Origin: UBA11996 sp964394975
GTDB lineage: Bacteria; Chloroflexota; Dehalococcoidia; Lucifugimonadales; UBA826
Assembly: GCA_964394975.1 (NCBI GenBank)
Contig: CAYMZR010000082.1
Location: 1 to 9,818, forward strand
Direction: 5' to 3'
DNA length: 9,818 nt
In this document: one piece after another, positions 1 to 6,839 of the stretch
How positions within the stretch are numbered: position 1 is the stretch's first letter
Layout: every line of letters begins with the position of its first letter
Position numbers and translations under genes: made by a program
Notes under the pieces: model-generated
Databases searched by the model: none
The model's input: only the letters and a program-made list of their open reading frames with translations
Told to the model about the DNA's origin: nothing

Positions 1-521
1 GCCTCTAGGTCGAGGTCTTTTATATTCATTGAATTCACCTCGCTGACTCTAAGACCTGCAGCATATATTAGTTCAAGAAGCGCTACATCCCTATTAACCA
101 ACAATTCGCCTGATGCACCTGATCTAGGTGAAGCAATTAGCCTAGAAATCTCCTCTGTGGATAAAAACCGAGGTAACCTAATTTCTTTCTTCATCACCGA
201 GCGCCTAGGAACGGGATCAACCGAGGAAAGTCCTTCTGAAACCAACCAGCGGTAGAAACCTCTTAAAACGGAAAGTTTTCTGGACATGCTCGATCTTTTG
301 TATGATCTGTCAACCAAAAAAGCTAGAAAGTTTCTAACAATCCTTCGGTCTACGCTGTCAAACTTATGTATTTTCATAGTCGTCAAAAAATCTACAAAAG
401 TGTTCAAATCTTGAGCATACGTCCTCACCGTAGCATCAGATAGTCCACGATATCGCAGTAGGTACTCGGAATAAGCTGCCAAGTAGGACTCAAAGCCTTC
501 ATCTAATAATCCATTTGCCAT
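1..521 (-). CDS. xerC: Tyrosine recombinase XerC/XerD-like, N-terminal part (3' end outside window)
   Basis: Site-specific tyrosine recombinase; XerC/XerD enzymes act on the chromosome at dif to resolve dimers. The 173 visible residues hold the N-terminal SAM-like core-binding domain (about residues 8-95), with GLSDATVRTYAQDL near residue 26 and SRKLSVLRGFYRWLV near residue 80. The LPRFLSTEEI linker follows (about 116-125), then the start of the catalytic domain, where AAGLRVSEV carries the first catalytic arginine (R158). The remaining catalytic residues (K, HxxR, H/W, Y) lie beyond the left edge. The ATG at 521 is the only usable start after an in-frame stop upstream. No clear Shine-Dalgarno sequence precedes it. 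It lies 71 nt downstream of topA on the same strand with no terminator between them, so co-transcription is likely. The family assignment is firm. The choice of XerC over XerD rests only on the topA neighbourhood, which is common for xerC. Confidence 0.9.
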   Translation of the reverse strand, partial: MANGLLDEGFESYLAAYSEYLLRYRGLSDATVRTYAQDLNTFVDFLTTMKIHKFDSVDRRIVRNFLAFLVDRSYKRSSMSRKLSVLRGFYRWLVSEGLSSVDPVPRRSVMKKEIRLPRFLSTEEISRLIASPRSGASGELLVNRDVALLELIYAAGLRVSEVNSMNIKDLDLE

Positions 522-592
522 GCAACAAGGATATTGACGAACTTTGACTTTTGCCAGTAGTTAAGGTCCCAATTATCTTTCGCGGTTATTGC

Positions 593-2734
593 CTAGCCGG
601 CCAGTTCTACCTTGACTCCTTCCTCATCTTCCTCAAATTCGGCCAGCGAACCCCTAAAGCCACATTCTTTAGAAGGGCACCTCACATTGTCCCTAGCGGA
701 GGGCAGAAGCACCCCGTCGCAGTCCGGACACGGATTGGCGATCGGTTTGGTATTAACTGCAAATTTGCAATCTGGATAATTGGTACAACCAAAGAAAATT
801 CCTTTTTTGCTTCTCCGCTCTGCCAATTCCCCCACATTACATTCTCGGCATTTGATACCGATTGTAAGTGGCTTGGTATTTTTACAATCTGGAAACCCTG
901 AGCATGCAATAAACCTGCCATTCCTGCCGCCTCGTATCACCATGGGCCGTTCGCATTTTTCACAAACCTGGTCGCTCTCCTCATCTATTTTTTCTCTTGG
1001 AACCCTGACTGCCTCCACTTTGGCAGTTTCTATCGCCAGGTCAAACGGCTCATAAAATTCTTGCAACATAGGGTTCCATTTTATTAATCCTTCCGCTATG
1101 TCGTCTAATTGCTTTTCCATCCCTGCAGTAAATCCAACATCAACAATATCCTCGAAATGCTCTTTCAGAAATTCAGTGACAGCGATCCCCAATTTGGTAG
1201 GAATAAACCTACCTCGTTCCCGCCTCACGTAATCTCTTTGCTGAATGGTTCCTATTATGGATGCGTAGGTACTGGGTCTGCCTATGCCTTCACTTTCTAA
1301 ATTTCTTATCAGAGATGCTTCTGTAAATCTCGGGGGTGGTTCAGTGAAATGCTGTTCTTCAATGAGTTCATTGCAGTGCATTTCTTGCCCTTTTGAAAGT
1401 AGCGGAAGGCCTTTTTCCTCCTCTTCAACCTCGTCATCTTTGCCTTCTGTATACAATATTCTAAAGCCGTCGAATTTCAACACAGATCCTGTAGATCTAA
1501 AAGTATAAACTTTCGAAGATACGGAACTATTGGAATCTAAATCAATGGTGGTTCTATCATAAACGGCTTCCTTCATTTGGCTCGCAACAAGACGTTTCCA
1601 TATAAGATCATACAAGCGGTATTGATCACTATTTAATTTATCTCTTAAAAAGTCAGGAGTTCTCAGTACGGAAGTAGGTCTGATGGCCTCATGAGCTTCT
1701 TGAGCGCCTTGAACTCTTGTGGCAAAGGTCCTAGGCTTCTCCAACGCATAATTTGGACCATATTTACCGGTGATATATTCTTTTGCCTCCGCGAGTGCAA
1801 TTGCAGAGACATTAGTCGAATCAGTCCGCATGTAAGTTATTAAGCCTTCAACCCCTTCTGGACCCATGTCTATGCCTTCATACAATTGTTGCGCTAAAGT
1901 CATAGTTCGAGAAGCCGAGAATCTGAGTCTTCTCGAGGCCTCCTGTTGCAGAGTACTGGTTATAAACGGAGCAGACGGTTTCCGTTTGCTTTCTTTAGTT
2001 GTATAACTACTGACCTTAAATCCTGTGTCTTTCAAATCTTGAAGGATTTCAGAAGCCTCTTTTTGATTATTTATCTCTGGCTTCTTTTTTGCCCTATCAA
2101 TCGATGCCAATGCAGCTTTCAATACGGATTCATCAGAAGTAAGTCCAAGTAACGCATCGATTGACCAATATTCCACTGGCTGGAAAGATTCAATTTCCTT
2201 GTCGCGATCAACTACCATCTTCAATGCTACTGATTGAACACGGCCAGCAGAGGTGCCTTTTTTGACTTTACTCCAAAGGACTGGACTTAACGTATAACCA
2301 ACTAGTCGATCCAACACACGTCGGGCCTGCTGTGCATCAACAAGATCGACATCAATATCACGAGTGTTTGCGAAGGCCTCTTCAATTGCAGGTTTCGTTA
2401 TCTCATGAAATACCACCCTTTTTGTTTTGCCCACATCAATTTTTGCAGCCTCTACCAGGTGCCACGAAATTGCTTCGCCTTCTCTATCAGGATCCGTTGC
2501 CAAGTAAACTGTACTGGCCGTCGCGGCGGCTTTTTTTAATTCAGAAACGATTTGCCGGTTTGTTACAGTGTAGGTCGGAACAAATCCGTTCTCTCCAATA
2601 TCCACGCCTAATTTTTTCTTAGGCAAATCCCTGACATGCCCCATTGAGGCCTTTACATCATAATCTTTACCTAGAAATCTCCCCACTGTCCTAGCCTTTG
2701 CTGGAGATTCAACTATCACAAGGTCTTTAGCCAT
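593..2734 (-). CDS. topA: DNA topoisomerase I (type IA)
   Basis: Relaxes negative supercoils by passing one DNA strand through a transient single-strand break. The 713 residues form a complete type IA enzyme. The N-terminal Toprim domain has VESPAKA (E9) and the metal-binding DPDREGE (D81, D83, E85). The catalytic core carries GLITYMRTDS with the nucleophilic tyrosine Y301 and R303, and later QEAHEAIRPT and EGIGRPSTYASI. The C-terminus has three C4 zinc ribbons: C591/C594/C611/C617, C629/C632/C650/C656 and C669/C672/C686/C691. A short acidic end follows. The ATG at 2734 puts the conserved LVIVESPAKA at the usual distance from the N-terminus; only a weak purine-rich RBS (GATAGAG) precedes it. 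The gene sits downstream of two tRNA-Ser genes on the same strand, with a possible promoter of its own at 2813-2843. Nothing looks broken. Confidence 0.98.
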   Translation of the reverse strand: MAKDLVIVESPAKARTVGRFLGKDYDVKASMGHVRDLPKKKLGVDIGENGFVPTYTVTNRQIVSELKKAAATASTVYLATDPDREGEAISWHLVEAAKIDVGKTKRVVFHEITKPAIEEAFANTRDIDVDLVDAQQARRVLDRLVGYTLSPVLWSKVKKGTSAGRVQSVALKMVVDRDKEIESFQPVEYWSIDALLGLTSDESVLKAALASIDRAKKKPEINNQKEASEILQDLKDTGFKVSSYTTKESKRKPSAPFITSTLQQEASRRLRFSASRTMTLAQQLYEGIDMGPEGVEGLITYMRTDSTNVSAIALAEAKEYITGKYGPNYALEKPRTFATRVQGAQEAHEAIRPTSVLRTPDFLRDKLNSDQYRLYDLIWKRLVASQMKEAVYDRTTIDLDSNSSVSSKVYTFRSTGSVLKFDGFRILYTEGKDDEVEEEEKGLPLLSKGQEMHCNELIEEQHFTEPPPRFTEASLIRNLESEGIGRPSTYASIIGTIQQRDYVRRERGRFIPTKLGIAVTEFLKEHFEDIVDVGFTAGMEKQLDDIAEGLIKWNPMLQEFYEPFDLAIETAKVEAVRVPREKIDEESDQVCEKCERPMVIRGGRNGRFIACSGFPDCKNTKPLTIGIKCRECNVGELAERRSKKGIFFGCTNYPDCKFAVNTKPIANPCPDCDGVLLPSARDNVRCPSKECGFRGSLAEFEEDEEGVKVELAG

Positions 2735-2812
2735 TATTCTCTATCACCAAAATTACATTATTAAACAACTTAATTGAACAAAACTTTCACCAACCATAAA
2801 TTACAGGTCCCA

Positions 2813-2843
2813 ATAATACTTTAAAGAAACACTCAGCCGTCAA
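2813..2843 (-). promoter_or_regulatory. Possible topA promoter
   Basis: Reading the minus strand, TTGACG (2843-2838) and TATTAT (2818-2813) are separated by 19 bp, longer than the ideal 17. The same two hexamers occur with a 17-bp spacer in the clear promoter at 7833-7861, which gives some support. A start near 2806 would leave a leader of about 70 nt before topA. Read-through from the tRNA genes is an alternative. Confidence 0.3.
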
Positions 2844-2895
2844 TACCAAATTGTTATATATCAGCCAATGCACATACAAACGAAAATATTGTTCA

Positions 2896-2988
2896 TGGCG
2901 GAGAGAGTGGGATTCGAACCCACGGTTCCCCTTGTGAGGGAACACGCGATTTCCAGTCGCGCCTATTCGGCCACTCTAGCATCTCTCC
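2896..2988 (-). tRNA. tRNA-Ser(GGA)
   Basis: Class II tRNA with CCA encoded in the genome. The acceptor stem pairs GGAGAGA (5' end at 2988) with TCTCTCC, followed by discriminator G, as expected for serine, and CCA (2898-2896). The anticodon stem is CGCGA/TCGCG enclosing loop CTGGAAA, so the anticodon is GGA, reading UCC and UCU. A long variable arm with a GTTCCC/GGGGAAC stem is typical of tRNA-Ser. The T arm is GTGGG-TTCGAAT-CCCAC. It lies 24 nt downstream of the second serine tRNA, so the two probably share a transcript. Bases 2895-2924 are identical to 3012-3041 (acceptor 3' strand, T arm and CCA), which points to a shared origin. Confidence 0.97.
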
Positions 2989-3012
2989 ATTTTGAGCCTC
3001 TCACTCCACCAA

Positions 3013-3102
3013 TGGCGGAGAGAGTGGGATTCGAACCCACGATGAGATTACTCCCATACTGGTTTTCGAGACCAGCGCCTTAGTCCGCTCGGCCATCTCT
3101 CC
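3013..3102 (-). tRNA. tRNA-Ser(CGA)
   Basis: Class II tRNA with encoded CCA (3015-3013) and discriminator G. The acceptor stem GGAGAGA (5' end at 3102) pairs with TCTCTCC. The D arm is GCCGAGCGGACTAAGGC. The anticodon stem CTGGT/ACCAG encloses loop CTCGAAA, giving anticodon CGA, which reads UCG. The variable arm contains a GGGAGTAATCTC stem-loop. The T arm is identical to that of the neighbouring tRNA-Ser(GGA). It is the first gene of the tandem pair and has a plausible extended -10 promoter immediately upstream. Confidence 0.97.
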
Positions 3103-3117
3103 CAGCACTGAGCATCG

Positions 3118-3147
3118 AGTATATCAGCGGTATAACAACAATTGAAA
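3118..3147 (-). promoter_or_regulatory. Candidate promoter for the tRNA-Ser pair
   Basis: On the minus strand a TATACT -10 (3123-3118) is preceded by TG plus one base, an extended -10. An 18-bp spacer separates it from TTTCAA (3147-3142), a weak -35. Transcription would start near 3111, a few bases upstream of the mature tRNA end at 3102. The rest of 3148-3290 shows no gene, hairpin or other recognisable element. Confidence 0.45.
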
Positions 3148-3290
3148 CATAACAAGAAGATACGATGGTACGTAACACTAAAATTATTTGCTAAAACAAT
3201 CCATGGATAAGACCATTACAAAAACTAGGCGCGCTACTCACATGGATCTAAATTAAATCAGTAGGATCACAAATACAAAAATTGAAACAT

Positions 3291-3473
3291 CTAGGCATCT
3301 CGGGGAGAAAAAATGGATCCTTTCTTGGAATCAGGCAATTTCCTCTTGGAGGCCGAGGAGATCATTTTCGATCCCACAATACTCATCGCAGCAGCACCTA
3401 AAATTCCTATTGGTATTCCTTTCAGAAAAGTTCTGCGAGAAAATTCTTTCTTCTGTGGGATTTCTTGATCCAT
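3291..3473 (-). CDS. Small twin-arginine signal protein of unknown function
   Basis: A 60-residue protein that I do not recognise as a named family. Residues 12-18 read SRRTFLK, an exact twin-arginine (Tat) consensus with R13 and R14. A hydrophobic stretch rich in Gly, Ala, Ile and Met follows (about 20-38), then a basic and polar tail ending in SIFSPRDA. There is no convincing signal peptidase site, and cleavage would leave only about 20 residues. The likelier outcome is a Tat-inserted, N-terminally anchored small membrane protein, possibly a partner of a redox enzyme encoded elsewhere. ATG 3473 has AAGGTG ending 5 nt upstream, and a near-consensus promoter lies at 3508-3536. Both argue that the gene is real. 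It lies 91 nt downstream of clpC. No oxidoreductase is encoded nearby, so its partner is unknown. Confidence 0.75.
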   Translation of the reverse strand: MDQEIPQKKEFSRRTFLKGIPIGILGAAAMSIVGSKMISSASKRKLPDSKKGSIFSPRDA

Positions 3474-3507
3474 GTAAACACCTTATTTCAATTAATTTCT
3501 TAATCCG

Positions 3508-3536
3508 ATTATAAAACGATAAATACCAAGGATCAA
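3508..3536 (-). promoter_or_regulatory. Sigma70-like promoter of the small Tat gene
   Basis: The minus strand reads TTGATC (3536-3531), a 17-bp spacer and a perfect TATAAT (3513-3508). Transcription would start near 3501, giving a leader of about 28 nt before the ATG at 3473. The -35 hexamer is the same as in the predicted clpC promoter. Confidence 0.65.
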
Positions 3537-3564
3537 CAATAAAATTCGGCTATTAAGACTTAGT

Positions 3565-6000
3565 TCAATCCTGTCTAGTTCTATTTTCCAAAACAATTCT
3601 GTCAGCTACTACGTCAACGTAAACGTGAGCTCCATCAGAAAAATCTCCCTTAATTATGCCTGAAGACAATGGATTCTCGATATTTTTTCTAATACTTCGT
3701 CTCAACGGTCTAGCCCCATATTCGGGATCAAACCCATCCCTAGCTATCCAAAATTTAGCTGCATCTGAAAGCTCAACTTGGATATTATGCTCTGAAAGTC
3801 TACCTAAAAGACCGTTTATCATAATTTCAACAATTTCTCTTTGATCTTCCTCCGATATAGGTTGAAATATTAGAATATCGTCAATCCTGTTCAAAAACTC
3901 TGGTCTGAAGGACTTTTTTAAAGCATCCTCTATTGAAATTCGCAATTTTTCACTATCTCTAGATGTTTCTGCATTTCTCAAAAATCCCAAAGAATCCGAT
4001 GAGACAACCGAAGAACCTAAGTTGCTTGTCATGATTATTATGGTGTTTTTGAAATCCACCACTCTTCCTTGGCCGTCCGTTAGTCTCCCATCTTCGAGAA
4101 TCTGCAAGAGAATATTGAAGACATCGGGATGAGCCTTCTCAATCTCATCAAATAAAATAACCTTAAATGGTCTTTTCCTCACTGCCTCCGTCAATTGCCC
4201 ACCATTAGAGTAACCTACATATCCCGGCGGAGACCCAATCATTCTGGATACTGAGTGGGATTCCATATACTCACTCATGTCAACTCTCACCATATCGTCT
4301 TCATCATCAAACAAATACCAAGCAAGGGATCTTGCTAGCTCCGTTTTACCCACTCCCGTAGGTCCCAAAAATATAAAGCTTCCTATGGGCCTATTTTCGT
4401 CCTTAATACCAGCCCGGCCTCGTCTCACAGCCTCACAAACAGCAATAACCGCTTCCTCCTGACCGACAAGACGACTCTTAATCCTAGACTCCATATTCAG
4501 CAATTTTTCAGCTTCGCTTTCTAAAAGCCTCTCTACAGGAATACCAGTCCATGTAGCAATAAGAGAAGCTATATCTTCTGGGGTTACTTGTCGATCAGAT
4601 GCTGATTTCTGATCTAAATTGTCCCTTTCATCTCCATAATTTTTTTCTATTCTGGCTATTTTTGCTTTTAATTCAGCTGCTTTTTCAAAATCATTCATCT
4701 CAGAAGAGGCTATTTCTTCAATTTTTAGTTGTCGAAGTTCTGCCTCTTTTTCTTTCAAAGACATTGGATGTTCTTGCAATTCAATTCTAATTTTACTCGC
4801 AGCCTCGTCTATCAAATCAACGGCCTTGTCAGGAAGCAACCTGCCAGAAATATACCGTTGACTTAAAACGGCTGAAGATTTAAGGGCAGCGTCCTGCACT
4901 TTCAGCTTGTGGTGAGCTTCATATTTGGGTCTTAACGCCTTTAACATCTCAATGCTTGTTTCTATATCAGGCTCCTCGACAAGAATTGGCTGAAACCTTC
5001 TTTCGAGGGCGGCATCGGACTCAATATAGCGAGTATATTCATCTTCGGTAGTCGCACCCATGCATTGCAATTCACCTCTTGCAAGTGCCGGTTTCATCAT
5101 ATTACTGGCATCAAGGCTACCATCTGTCGCTCCGGCCCCTACCACAGTATGAATTTCATCAATAAAAAGCATTATCTGACCACTAGACTGTCTCACCTCA
5201 TCCATGACTGCCTTAAGTCTCTCCTCAAACTCACCGCGAAATTTAGATCCGGCTAGCAAAGACCCCATGTCCAATGCCAAAATCCTTTTGGAACGTAACT
5301 CTGCTGGAACATCTCCTGTTATTATTCTTTGAGCAAGTCCTTCTGCTAAGGCAGTTTTCCCTACTCCAGCTCCACCAATCATCACAGGATTATTTTTCGT
5401 CCTTCTTATCAATGTTTGCATGACTCTAGATATTTCCATATCTCGCCCAACGATAGGATCTAATTTGCCCTGTTTTGCAAGTGAAGTTAAGTCAATAGCA
5501 AATTTTTCCAAAGATTTATATCGACTTTCTGCCCGCTGGTCAGTGATTCTATGAGAACCACGAATGCTTTGAAGGGCCTTATACACCTCCTCAGTCGTCA
5601 CATTAAAACTTCTAAGCAAATCCGCCGAAACACCAGTATCTTCTTCAGTTAGGGAAACCAATATGTGTTCCGTCCCAATGAATTCATCATTCAATCTTTT
5701 AGATTCATCGTCTGCTCGTTCAAATAATTCAGACAACCTAGGGGTGATGAAGATTTGGTTTATTTGACCTGCCACCTTGTCATCTTTCTCAAGATAGGAA
5801 TGTAAATTAGCATGTAAGATTTGTAAGTTCACACCCAACACACTAAAAATCTCCGAGGGGACTCCTTTTTCTTGTTCTATTAATGCCAAGAAAAGATGCT
5901 CACAGTCCCACTGATTATGCCTATATCTATTCAATATTTCCTGAGAAGCTGCTATTACCTCTTGGGCCTGCTCAGTAAATCGGTCTGGACTTAAAACCAT
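3565..6000 (-). CDS. clpC: ATP-dependent Clp protease ATP-binding subunit ClpC (AAA+ unfoldase)
   Basis: Hexameric Hsp100 unfoldase that feeds substrates to the ClpP peptidase in the cytoplasm. The 811 residues hold two Clp N-terminal repeats (about 1-145). NBD1 follows, with Walker A GGAGVGKT (209-216), Walker B MLFIDE (277-282), pore loop KFRGEFEE (253-260) and arginine-finger region LERRF (332-336). A short middle domain (about 410-465) contains the UVR-like MNDFEKAAELKAKI. NBD2 has Walker A GPTGVGKT (546-553), pore loop GYVGY (593-597), Walker B VILFDE (614-619) and the C-terminal FRPEFLNRID and GARPLRR motifs. The short middle domain and the LGF tripeptide (671-673), where ClpP-binding loops carry [LIV]GF, support ClpC over ClpB. 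ATG 6000 has AAGGA 7 nt upstream. No ctsR, mcsA, mcsB or clpP lies nearby. The first pore loop has F254 where Tyr is usual, a conservative change. Confidence 0.93.
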   Translation of the reverse strand: MVLSPDRFTEQAQEVIAASQEILNRYRHNQWDCEHLFLALIEQEKGVPSEIFSVLGVNLQILHANLHSYLEKDDKVAGQINQIFITPRLSELFERADDESKRLNDEFIGTEHILVSLTEEDTGVSADLLRSFNVTTEEVYKALQSIRGSHRITDQRAESRYKSLEKFAIDLTSLAKQGKLDPIVGRDMEISRVMQTLIRRTKNNPVMIGGAGVGKTALAEGLAQRIITGDVPAELRSKRILALDMGSLLAGSKFRGEFEERLKAVMDEVRQSSGQIMLFIDEIHTVVGAGATDGSLDASNMMKPALARGELQCMGATTEDEYTRYIESDAALERRFQPILVEEPDIETSIEMLKALRPKYEAHHKLKVQDAALKSSAVLSQRYISGRLLPDKAVDLIDEAASKIRIELQEHPMSLKEKEAELRQLKIEEIASSEMNDFEKAAELKAKIARIEKNYGDERDNLDQKSASDRQVTPEDIASLIATWTGIPVERLLESEAEKLLNMESRIKSRLVGQEEAVIAVCEAVRRGRAGIKDENRPIGSFIFLGPTGVGKTELARSLAWYLFDDEDDMVRVDMSEYMESHSVSRMIGSPPGYVGYSNGGQLTEAVRKRPFKVILFDEIEKAHPDVFNILLQILEDGRLTDGQGRVVDFKNTIIIMTSNLGSSVVSSDSLGFLRNAETSRDSEKLRISIEDALKKSFRPEFLNRIDDILIFQPISEEDQREIVEIMINGLLGRLSEHNIQVELSDAAKFWIARDGFDPEYGARPLRRSIRKNIENPLSSGIIKGDFSDGAHVYVDVVADRIVLENRTRQD

Positions 6001-6022
6001 ATTGGTATCCTTAAAGGTGATA

Positions 6023-6142
6023 ATTGTTTAACAATACATTCATATAATATCAATAAGGTTGATATGGATCAACTCAACTTTATCTTCAGTTCAACTGATT
6101 TTTTAATTTGATCGACTAATTTTAGCCATGTTTCACAAACAT
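6023..6142. repeat. Four short perfect inverted repeats in the clpC/PHP intergenic region
   Basis: Four dyads with 6-bp arms occur within 120 bp: ATTGTT-T-AACAAT (6023-6035), GTTGAT-ATGG-ATCAAC (6058-6073), TCAGTT-C-AACTGA (6086-6098) and ATGTTT-CAC-AAACAT (6128-6142). The first and third share a GTTNAAC core, and their centres are 63 bp apart. CAACT also occurs as direct repeats at 6070, 6075 and 6092. The dyads lie next to both divergent promoters, so they are candidate operator sites. This is inference, because AT-rich promoters often contain chance dyads. Confidence 0.45.
6044..6072 (-). promoter_or_regulatory. clpC promoter overlapped by a dyad
   Basis: On the minus strand TTGATC (6072-6067), a 17-bp spacer and TATTAT (6049-6044) give a good sigma70-like match. 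Transcription would start near 6036. The -35 lies inside the perfect inverted repeat GTTGAT-ATGG-ATCAAC (6058-6073), and a second dyad (6023-6035) lies just after the predicted start. No CIRCE, CtsR or HAIR box is recognisable. Confidence 0.55.
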
Positions 6143-6143
6143 A

Positions 6144-6171
6144 TTGCATTAACCAAATAAACATGTAATAC
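6144..6171 (+). promoter_or_regulatory. Possible promoter of the PHP gene
   Basis: TTGCAT (6144-6149), a 16-bp spacer and TAATAC (6166-6171) are a moderate match. A start near 6178 would leave only about 5 nt before the ATG at 6183. That fits the absence of a Shine-Dalgarno sequence there and suggests a nearly leaderless message. Confidence 0.3.
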
Positions 6172-6182
6172 AATCAACAGCC

Positions 6183-6839
6183 ATGCTGATAGATATTCAC
6201 ACACATACTTATCCAACCTCAGACGATAGCACCTTAACCCCAGAAGAACTGATCAGTAGAGCCAAACTGATTGGATTGGATGGGGTATGCTTAACCGACC
6301 ACGATGGCTTCTGGAATCCGGCCGACGTCAAAAAACTAGGTAAAGATAATGACTTTCTGGTAATACCTGGCTGTGAAGTAACTACGGAAGAGGGGCATTT
6401 GTTGGTCTATGGCCTGACTGAATATATATTCGGGATGCATAAATCAGCATTTGTCAAAGACTTAGTGGATGAGGCCGGCGGAGCAATAGTCGTAGCCCAC
6501 CCTTATAGAAGAGTCTATCGTGAAACGGCCCCTCAAGATGAGATATCTTATTCCGAGATGATCGAAAGAGGACTCCGGAATGAGGTGTTTGATGTTGTCG
6601 ACGCTATTGAAATAAGAAATGGAAGAGGAACTGACAAAGAAAACGAATTTTCTGAGAGCTTGGCTAACAAACTTAAAATGCCTAAAACAGGCGCCAGCGA
6701 CGCCCACAAATTAACTGACCTAGGAACATATGCCACAGAATTTTATGACAAAATTACTGGTTTGGACGATCTCATAAAGTCTATCAAATCGGGACGATAC
6801 AACGCAAAGGAACTCGAGTATTGTCCGCCTGAAAAATAA
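6183..6839 (+). CDS. PHP-domain metal-dependent phosphoesterase
   Basis: Single-domain protein of 218 residues in the polymerase and histidinol phosphatase (PHP) superfamily, which hydrolyses phosphoesters with a cluster of divalent metals. The metal ligands are visible in order: HTHT (H6, H8), LTDHD (D39, H40), GCEVTTEEGH (E65, H72), AHPYRR (H106) and GASDAH (D173, H175). All signature positions are intact, so activity is expected. The substrate cannot be read from sequence. Relatives include nucleotide 3'-phosphatases or 5'-3' exonucleases of the YciV/RNase AM type and sugar-phosphate phosphatases. There is no signal peptide. The ATG at 6183 places the first metal motif at residue 6, as usual. 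The upstream bases (ATCAACAGCC) hold no Shine-Dalgarno sequence. It is divergent from clpC and convergent with holA, with stop codons directly abutting. A DNA-related role near holA is possible but unproven. Confidence 0.88.
   Translation: MLIDIHTHTYPTSDDSTLTPEELISRAKLIGLDGVCLTDHDGFWNPADVKKLGKDNDFLVIPGCEVTTEEGHLLVYGLTEYIFGMHKSAFVKDLVDEAGGAIVVAHPYRRVYRETAPQDEISYSEMIERGLRNEVFDVVDAIEIRNGRGTDKENEFSESLANKLKMPKTGASDAHKLTDLGTYATEFYDKITGLDDLIKSIKSGRYNAKELEYCPPEK

Noticed and set aside
2868..3083. Plus-strand open frame containing MAERVGFEPT twice
   Set aside because: It is the antisense reading of the two serine tRNAs, a well-known false protein; the tRNA structures explain the repeat.
3140..3290. 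11-bp direct repeat AATTGAAACAT at 3140-3150 and 3280-3290
   Set aside because: It is short and AT-rich, the two copies are unrelated in context, and no further copies are seen.
3565..6000. Calling this chaperone ClpB
   Set aside because: The middle domain is about 55 residues rather than the long ClpB coiled coil, the total length is 811, and an LGF ClpP-loop motif is present.
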